DNA of 10,573 bases from an uncultured Eubacteriales bacterium. Lineage in GTDB: Bacteria; Bacillota; Clostridia; Oscillospirales; Oscillospiraceae. The position numbers were made by a program, and so were the translations under genes. The notes beneath the pieces are model-generated. The model saw only the letters and a list, made by a program, of their open reading frames with translations, searched no databases and was not told where the DNA came from. Position 1 is the stretch's first letter; each line of letters starts with the position of its first letter. Where the stretch lies: contig CAJLCS010000061.1 in assembly GCA_905205195.1 (NCBI GenBank), forward strand, positions 1 through 10,573. Reading direction: 5' to 3'. Of the stretch, positions 6,090 through 10,573 are shown piece by piece.

Positions 6090-6104
6090 CCGTTGGAGGA
6101 ACTT

Positions 6105-8066
6105 ATGAACAGCTACTGGATCTGGAATTACGGCGATTACGAAATTTTTCATTCCAACCGGGTCAATTCCCGGCGGCAAGAGTTCGGCGCGGACTATCCG
6201 TCCTTCTGGAAGCTCTACGACGTGGACCGGAACGTGAGATTCTTCCGGGATGTCACGCTGGAGAAGCCCGGCACCATGACGCTGCGGGTGCGGGGACTGG
6301 GCAGCCTGGTGGTGGACGGTATCCGCTTCCCCTCCGACACGCCGGTGGCCGTGGAGGCCGGGGCACATACGCTGCGAATTGACGTGGTGAACCTGACCGG
6401 CCTGCCGGCGGCCTATCTGGAAAGCGACGTGCTGCCCACCGACGGCGCGTGGTACACCCTCCGCAGCCCCCACCGGCAGCACGTTCCGGCGGGCTTTGAC
6501 CGGCAGTACGACCGGCCGGACCGAAACCCCGAGGAATTTCCCTTCTGCTATCAGTCCGTGGCCCCGGTGACCCGGTGGGAGCAGGACGGCGGCGTGATGT
6601 TTGATTTCGGCCGGGAACTGTTCGGCTACCTGAACCTGACCGGCGCGGACCCGGCCCGGGAGCTTTACGTCGGCTATGGCGAGTCGCCGGAGGAGGCACT
6701 GGACCGGGACGAGGCCATCGTCCGGGAAACCGTCACCGGGAAAAGCAGTTACCGGCTGACCCAGCGGGCCTTCCGCTACCTGTATATCGCCGGGTGCCCG
6801 GATATTCAGGTGTCGGCGGATTACGAATATCTGCCGCTGGCCTACCGGGGGGCCTTCCGCTGCGACCGGGAGGAGGTCAACCGGATCTGGGACGTCTGCG
6901 CCTATACCCTCCACCTGACCAGCCGGGAGGTGCTGCAGGAGGCCATCAAGCGGGACCGGTGGCTCTGGGGCGGCGATGCCTATCAGGCCTTCAAATTCAA
7001 CCAGTACCTGTTCTTTGACCGGGATCTGACCCGGCGGTCGCTGATTGCCCTGCGGGGCAAGGAGCCTTTTGACGAGCATATCAACACCATCACGGATTAC
7101 AGCCTGTTCTGGGTGCTGGGCGTGCTGGAATACGAGCAGGCCTACCACGATCCGGATTTTCTCCGCTTCATTTACCCCCGAGCGGTGTCGCTGATGAATT
7201 TCTGCGCCGGGCGGGTCAATGAGGAGGGCTTCCTGATCGGCGTGGACGGCGACTGGATCTTTGTGGACTGGTCCGAAATGGACAAAACCGGCGCGGTCTG
7301 CGCCGAGCAGATGCTGTATATCGCGGCCAACCGGGCCATGGCCCAATTGGCGGCGCTGGTGGGCGAGGACGGCAGCGCTTACGATGCGGCGGGCCGGCGG
7401 CTGACGGAGCAGGTCAACCGGTATTTCTGGGACGAGGCCCAGGGGGCCTTTGTGGACAGCTACGTCTCCGGGCGGCGCCATGTGACCCGGCACGCCAACA
7501 TTTTCGCCGTTCTCTATGATATTGCCACGCCGGCGCAGACGGCGTCCATCCGGGACCGGGTCCTGCTGAACGACGCCGTTACCCTCATCACGACGCCCTA
7601 TTTTGAGGGCTACGAGCTGGACGTCATGGGCAAGCTGGGCCGGTACGACTACATCGAGGGCAAGCTGGAAAGCTACTGGAAGGGAATGCTGGATCTGGGG
7701 GCCACCACGATCTGGGAGGCCTTTGATCCCCGGGATCAGGGTACGGCCCACTATGCCATGTACGGCCACAAGTACGGCAAATCCCTGTGCCACGCCTGGG
7801 GCGCGTCGCCGATTTACCTGCTGGGGAAGTACTATCTGGGCGTCACGCCGGTGACGCCGGGGTATGAGACCTTCCTCGTCCGGCCCTGCCGGGGCGGCTT
7901 TGGGTCCGTGTGCGGCACGGTGCCGCTGCCCGGCGGCGAGGTCCGGGTGGAGCTGTCGCCGGAGCGGCTGAAGGTGACGGCCACCAAGGACGGCGGCACG
8001 CTGGAATGGCAGGGCACACGTTATGAACTGAAAGCGGGGCAGACGCTGGAGCTGCCCGGTGCCTGA
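6105..8066 (+). CDS. GH78-like alpha-L-rhamnosidase family protein
   Basis: The 653-residue protein has a beta-rich N-terminal half (about 1-250), an (alpha/alpha)6-type helical barrel (about 255-580) and a small C-terminal beta domain (about 585-653), the layout of bacterial alpha-L-rhamnosidases. The family block EAIKRDRWLWGGD is at residues 279-291 and should contain the acidic residues that bind and protonate the glycosidic bond. TTIWEAFDP at 534-542 carries Glu538, the expected general base in GH78. There is no signal peptide, so the enzyme is cytoplasmic and must act on imported small glycosides. GGAGGA at 6095-6100 decides the start at ATG 6105, only 15 bases after the DUF4349 stop. 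No sugar transporter, isomerase or regulator is nearby, so the substrate cannot be judged from context; related families act on sugars other than rhamnose. Confidence 0.8.
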   Translation: MNSYWIWNYGDYEIFHSNRVNSRRQEFGADYPSFWKLYDVDRNVRFFRDVTLEKPGTMTLRVRGLGSLVVDGIRFPSDTPVAVEAGAHTLRIDVVNLTGLPAAYLESDVLPTDGAWYTLRSPHRQHVPAGFDRQYDRPDRNPEEFPFCYQSVAPVTRWEQDGGVMFDFGRELFGYLNLTGADPARELYVGYGESPEEALDRDEAIVRETVTGKSSYRLTQRAFRYLYIAGCPDIQVSADYEYLPLAYRGAFRCDREEVNRIWDVCAYTLHLTSREVLQEAIKRDRWLWGGDAYQAFKFNQYLFFDRDLTRRSLIALRGKEPFDEHINTITDYSLFWVLGVLEYEQAYHDPDFLRFIYPRAVSLMNFCAGRVNEEGFLIGVDGDWIFVDWSEMDKTGAVCAEQMLYIAANRAMAQLAALVGEDGSAYDAAGRRLTEQVNRYFWDEAQGAFVDSYVSGRRHVTRHANIFAVLYDIATPAQTASIRDRVLLNDAVTLITTPYFEGYELDVMGKLGRYDYIEGKLESYWKGMLDLGATTIWEAFDPRDQGTAHYAMYGHKYGKSLCHAWGASPIYLLGKYYLGVTPVTPGYETFLVRPCRGGFGSVCGTVPLPGGEVRVELSPERLKVTATKDGGTLEWQGTRYELKAGQTLELPGA

Positions 8067-8083
8067 ACGGGAGGAAAACCATC

Positions 8084-8560
8084 ATGTTTCGACCTATGCG
8101 AAGACAAAAGAAAGCCCTTCCCCCGGAGGCGGCGGAGGCCCTGCTCCGGGAGGAGCGCCGGGGCGTGCTGGCGGTGAACGGGGACGACGGCTATCCCTAC
8201 GCCATCCCGGTGAATTTCCTTTACGACCCGGACACCCGGCGGATTTACTTCCACGGTGCCCGGGCGGGCCACAAGGCGGACGCCCTGCGGCGCAGCGACA
8301 AGGTCTGCTTTACGGTGTACGGCCACGAGACGGTGAAGCAGGAGCCGTGGGCGCCCCATGTGCAGAGTGTGGTGGCCTTCGGCCGGTGCCGCCTGCTGCC
8401 GACGAATCCGGTGGATACGGCGCTGCTCCGGCGGATTGCCCGGAAGTACTATCCGGAGGAATCGCTGATCGACGGGGAAATCGCGTCGTCGGGCAAGGCC
8501 GTCCAGCTCTACGGAATCGAAATCGAGCACCTGACCGCCAAGGAAATTCAGGAGCGCTGA
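8084..8560 (+). CDS. NimA-like pyridoxamine 5'-phosphate oxidase-fold protein
   Basis: The 158-residue product matches the split-barrel flavin-binding family that includes the 5-nitroimidazole resistance proteins (Nim). Seen: an N-terminal helix (LPPEAAEALLREERRGVLAV), then VNGDDGYPYAIPVNFLYD (31-48), IYFHGARAGHKADALRRSDK (54-73) and KVCFTVYGHE (73-82), the order typical of Nim/PPOX proteins, with the conserved GHK at 62-64. Members are cytoplasmic dimers that bind FMN, and many have no known substrate; nitroimidazole reduction cannot be claimed from sequence. GGGAGG at 8069-8074 lies 9 bases before ATG 8084, and the gene follows the GH78-like gene by 17 bases, so it is the last member of that operon. 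An ATG at 8096 is a weaker start because of its distance from the ribosome binding site. Confidence 0.83.
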   Translation: MFRPMRRQKKALPPEAAEALLREERRGVLAVNGDDGYPYAIPVNFLYDPDTRRIYFHGARAGHKADALRRSDKVCFTVYGHETVKQEPWAPHVQSVVAFGRCRLLPTNPVDTALLRRIARKYYPEESLIDGEIASSGKAVQLYGIEIEHLTAKEIQER

Positions 8561-8562
8561 GA

Positions 8563-8620
8563 AGCGGCCCTCTCAGTCGCCTTCGGCGCCAGCTCCCCCA
8601 GAGGGGGAGCCAAGGGGGCT
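8563..8620. repeat. Palindromic interspersed repeat element
   Basis: The sequence has a nested fold: an inner stem GCTCCCCC / GGGGGAGC (8592-8599 with 8603-8610, loop AGA), a small CGCC-TTC-GGCG hairpin (8578-8588), and outer pairing of AGC and CCCT on the left with AGGG and GCT on the right. I recall similar CCCTCTCAGTC...AGGGGGAGCCAAGGGG elements scattered in many copies between genes of gut clostridia. Only one copy lies in this window, so the repeat status rests on recall, not on internal evidence. It carries no gene and sits between two convergent units. Confidence 0.6.
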
Positions 8621-8639
8621 GCGCCTCAACATTTGACAG

Positions 8640-8672
8640 AAAAACCGGAGCGTATCGGCATCGATACGCTCC
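8640..8672 (-). terminator. Leftward terminator of the small membrane-protein gene
   Basis: A perfect 11-bp stem (8647-8657 with 8662-8672, loop GCAT) lies 31 bases beyond the stop of the minus-strand gene. Read on the minus strand it is followed by GG and then TTTTT (8644-8640), an intrinsic terminator. Read on the + strand it is followed by ATCAATTTAC, a poor tail, so it ends the + operon weakly if at all. Confidence 0.75.
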
Positions 8673-8702
8673 ATCAATTTACAATTAAAAAGGCCTTTCC
8701 GC

Positions 8703-9188
8703 TCAGGTCAGGGTGCCGTCGGGGGCACAGGTCAGGGTGAAGGTGAAGGTATCCTTCTTGACGGGAATCCAGAAGTACCGCTGGCCCACCACCACGGTGC
8801 ATTCGGCGGTGTCGCCGTGGAAGGTGACGTCGCCGGACACCTGATACCAGGTTGTGTTGTAGGAGTCGAACTGATAGTCGGCGGCGGTGCAGACGTAGGC
8901 GTCGCCCTGCCGGGCGAAGGAGGCGCTGAGCCGCAGCGTCCAGCGCACGGTGCCGTCCTCGGAGGTCACCTTGTCCTGATACTGGCAGGTTTTCACGGCA
9001 TCGGCAGGCGTGCCGTCGGCCTGGCCCACCACCTTGGCCAGCTCGTCCGGGAAAACGTAAAGCCGGGGGGACGTTTCATCCAGCACCGGCGCGCTGCGCT
9101 GATGGGGCATGAGCGCCAGAAACAGCAGGGCAATGACCAGAAACAGCAGCAGATCTCTGCCCATGTGGGGTTCTTTTTTGTTGGACAT
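8703..9188 (-). CDS. Small membrane-anchored protein of unknown function
   Basis: The 161-residue product has a short charged N-terminus (MSNKKEPHMGRD), one hydrophobic helix at about residues 13-28, and a remaining polar, beta-rich segment of about 130 residues predicted to lie outside the membrane. The helix may be an uncleaved signal anchor; no lipobox cysteine is seen. Four cysteines (68, 100, 130 and 154) all fall in the outer part, and aromatic residues cluster at 105-140 (YQFDSYNTTWYQ, YFWIPVKKD). I do not recognise the family. GGAGGA lies 6 bases before the chosen ATG (9188); the frame stays open upstream, but that stretch passes through the promoter and the tsf terminator and is not translated. 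It is monocistronic, with its own promoter and terminator. Confidence 0.78.
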   Translation of the reverse strand: MSNKKEPHMGRDLLLFLVIALLFLALMPHQRSAPVLDETSPRLYVFPDELAKVVGQADGTPADAVKTCQYQDKVTSEDGTVRWTLRLSASFARQGDAYVCTAADYQFDSYNTTWYQVSGDVTFHGDTAECTVVVGQRYFWIPVKKDTFTFTLTCAPDGTLT

Positions 9189-9219
9189 GGTGATTCCTCC
9201 GTCCTGTTGCATTGCACCC

Positions 9220-9248
9220 AGTATACCATAAGCGACGGGCAAAAGCAA
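9220..9248 (-). promoter_or_regulatory. Promoter of the small membrane-protein gene
   Basis: On the minus strand: TTGCTT (9248-9243), a 17-base spacer and TATACT (9225-9220), preceded by TGG as an extended -10. The start point would be near 9213, about 25 bases before the ATG. It lies 50 bases past the end of the tsf terminator, so the gene is transcribed independently of rpsB-tsf. Confidence 0.8.
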
Positions 9249-9297
9249 CAAAGGAATCGGAAGAACACAGCCCAAAATTGACATATTGCCAAAGCAT

Positions 9298-9330
9298 AAA
9301 AATCCCGGTGCAGAAATCTCTGCACCGGGA
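9298..9330 (-). terminator. Terminator of the rpsB-tsf operon
   Basis: On the minus strand a 12-bp stem (9330-9319 with 9314-9303, loop GATT) begins 18 bases after the tsf stop and is followed at once by TTTTT (9302-9298). Confidence 0.92.
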
Positions 9331-9348
9331 CAAAAATTGCAGTGAGAA

Positions 9349-10287
9349 TTACTTACCGGCACCGGCGACCTGGGCCGCAACCTCGGCGGCGAAGTCGTCC
9401 ACCTTCTTCTCCAGGCCCTCGCCCTTCTCGTAACGGATGAAGGAGTTGACCTTGATGGAGCCGCCCAGCTCCTTGGCAACGGCGGCGACGTGCTTCTCCA
9501 CGGACACGCCCTTTTCCTTGACGAATTCCATCTGCATCAGGCAGTTTTCTTCGTAGTACTTGCCCAGACGGCCCATGACCATCTTCTCGATGATGTTCTG
9601 GGGCTTGGGCTTGGCGGCGGTGGCGTTCTCGTTGAGGGCCAGCGTCATCTGGATTTCCTTCTCCTTGGCCATGGCTTCCTCGGAGACGTCGGTCTTGTCG
9701 CAGTAGGTGGGGTTCATGGCGGCCACCTGCATGCACAGATCCTTGCCCAGCTCGGTGACGGCCTCGGGGGCGATGCCCTCCAGCGTCATGTTCACCAGAA
9801 CGCCGATCCGGCCGCCCATGTGGATGTAGGGCACGGTGACGCCTTCGGTGTACAGGGCGAAGCGGCGGATCTTCAGGTTCTCACCGATGACCAGCACCTT
9901 GTCGGGGATGGTCTCGGCCACGGTCTTGCCGGTGCCGGGGTAGGTGCAGTTCATCAGCGCATCCAGATCGGCGGGCTTGTCGGTGAGGACCACATCGGTG
10001 ATGTCCTTCAGGAATCCCTTGAACTTGTCGGAACCGGCGGCGAAGTCGGTCTCGCAGTTGATTTCCACGATGGCGCCCACGCCGTCGCGGACCGCGGCGC
10101 ACACGGCGCCCTCGGCGGCAATCCGGCCGGACTTCTTGGCGGCGGCGGCCAGGCCCTTTTCACGGAGCCATTCCACGGCCTTATCCATATCACCGTCGGA
10201 CGCGGTCAGGGCCTTCTTGCAGTCCATCATGCCGACGTTGGTCATTTCACGCAGTTTCTTAACATCAAGCGCGGTAAAAGATGCCAT
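9349..10287 (-). CDS. tsf: Translation elongation factor Ts
   Basis: The 312-residue protein is the nucleotide exchange factor that regenerates EF-Tu-GTP from EF-Tu-GDP in the cytoplasm. Seen: an N-terminal UBA-like segment with the family signature LREMTNVGMMDCKKAL (12-27), VEWLREKGLAAAAKKSGR (38-55), and VEINCETDFAAGSDKF (74-89) with the Thr-Asp-Phe that contacts EF-Tu. The C-terminal core ends in an alanine-rich tail. It is slightly long for the family. The start is ATG 10287 (MASFTALDVKKL), 8 bases after GGAGG; the ATG at 10293 is only two bases from that site and is rejected. It follows rpsB on the same strand, the conserved bacterial order. Confidence 0.97.
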   Translation of the reverse strand: MASFTALDVKKLREMTNVGMMDCKKALTASDGDMDKAVEWLREKGLAAAAKKSGRIAAEGAVCAAVRDGVGAIVEINCETDFAAGSDKFKGFLKDITDVVLTDKPADLDALMNCTYPGTGKTVAETIPDKVLVIGENLKIRRFALYTEGVTVPYIHMGGRIGVLVNMTLEGIAPEAVTELGKDLCMQVAAMNPTYCDKTDVSEEAMAKEKEIQMTLALNENATAAKPKPQNIIEKMVMGRLGKYYEENCLMQMEFVKEKGVSVEKHVAAVAKELGGSIKVNSFIRYEKGEGLEKKVDDFAAEVAAQVAGAGK

Positions 10288-10314
10288 TATCATTTCCTCC
10301 TTAGTCTATGGTGG

Positions 10315-10339
10315 GTCATCCCGGCGGGGCCGGGATGAC
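10315..10339 (-). other. Hairpin between rpsB and tsf
   Basis: A perfect 11-bp stem GTCATCCCGGC / GCCGGGATGAC with a 3-base loop occupies most of the 68-base gap between rpsB and tsf. No T-run follows on the minus strand, so it is not a normal terminator; mRNA processing, stabilisation or partial attenuation between the two genes are possible roles. Confidence 0.55.
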
Positions 10340-10355
10340 GGCTTTCGTTGGGAAC

Positions 10356-10573
10356 TTATTCCGCAGCCTCGGTGGCTTCGGCAGGCTCGGCAGCAGCCTC
10401 GGCGGCGTCCTCGCCCTGACGGCCTTCGATCACGGCATTGGCCATGGCGGAAGCGATCAGACGGATGGCGCGGATGGCGTCGTCGTTGCCGGGGATGACG
10501 TAATCGATCTCATCGGGGTCGCAGTTGGTGTCCACGATGGCCACGATGGGGATGTTCAGCTTGCGGGCTTCGG
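10356..10573 (-). CDS. rpsB: 30S ribosomal protein S2 (C-terminal part; cut by the window edge)
   Basis: About 72 C-terminal residues are visible, reading EARKLNIPIVAIVDTNCDPD and then the IDYVIPGNDDAIRAIRLI stretch, which is the highly conserved end of S2. The gene runs off the right side of the window, so its start is not seen. After the conserved core comes an acidic, alanine-rich tail (GEDAAEAAAEPAEATEAAE), a common lineage-variable extension. S2 is an essential protein of the small ribosomal subunit. The internal ATG at 10544 is not the start. Confidence 0.96.
   Translation of the reverse strand, partial: EARKLNIPIVAIVDTNCDPDEIDYVIPGNDDAIRAIRLIASAMANAVIEGRQGEDAAEAAAEPAEATEAAE

Noticed and set aside
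5277..7793. An 838-codon open frame antisense to the DUF4349 and GH78-like genes
   Set aside because: Shadow frame crossing a gene boundary; the product is low-complexity, and the + strand proteins carry recognisable motifs.
9278..9300. A + strand promoter with TTGACA at 9278
   Set aside because: No -10 box lies at 16-18 bases, and no + strand gene follows; the stretch is the gap after tsf.
9189..9479. N-terminal extension of the small minus-strand protein up to 9479
   Set aside because: It would run through the promoter, the tsf terminator and the end of tsf; the ATG at 9188 has a well-placed GGAGGA.
9490..10338. A 282-codon + frame opposite tsf
   Set aside because: Antisense shadow of EF-Ts, rich in Gly, His, Val and Leu, with no family resemblance.

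Overview
The window reads as chromosomal DNA from a GC-rich, low-redundancy Firmicute, most likely a gut clostridium of the Oscillospiraceae/Ruminococcaceae type. The grounds are the monofunctional Fhs plus FchA plus FolD set, strong AGGAGG-type ribosome binding sites, extended -10 promoters, a DUF1576 protein, and a hairpin-rich interspersed repeat of a kind I associate with gut clostridia. The taxonomic call is inference from style, not from a marker match.

Layout. Bases 1-100 hold the possible tail of an upstream + strand gene and its terminator. Bases 101-426 are a long regulatory region with no gene. It contains several palindromes, a clear sigma-A type promoter (273-301), an inverted repeat overlapping its -10 box, and a folded leader that can hide the fhs Shine-Dalgarno sequence. 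Bases 427-5088 form a + strand one-carbon operon: fhs (formate-THF ligase), fchA (methenyl-THF cyclohydrolase), folD (methylene-THF dehydrogenase) and a DUF1576 polytopic membrane protein, closed by a strong terminator. Together the three enzymes interconvert formate and methylene-THF. The FolD copy lacks the Lys and Gln normally needed for cyclohydrolase chemistry, so FchA probably does that step.

Bases 5126-8560 are a second + strand operon. It has its own promoter, a DUF4349 lipoprotein, a GH78-like alpha-L-rhamnosidase family protein and a NimA-like flavin-binding (PPOX-fold) protein. A palindromic repeat and a minus-facing terminator (8563-8672) separate it from a minus-strand block.

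The minus-strand block runs leftward from the right edge: rpsB (3' part only), tsf with its terminator, then an independently promoted small membrane-anchored protein of unknown function that converges on the second operon. The promoter of this small gene closely resembles that of the DUF4349 operon.

No tRNA, rRNA, CRISPR array, transposase or phage gene was seen. The most interesting parts are the fhs leader, the cyclohydrolase-deficient FolD paired with FchA, and the DUF1576 membrane protein that travels with them.
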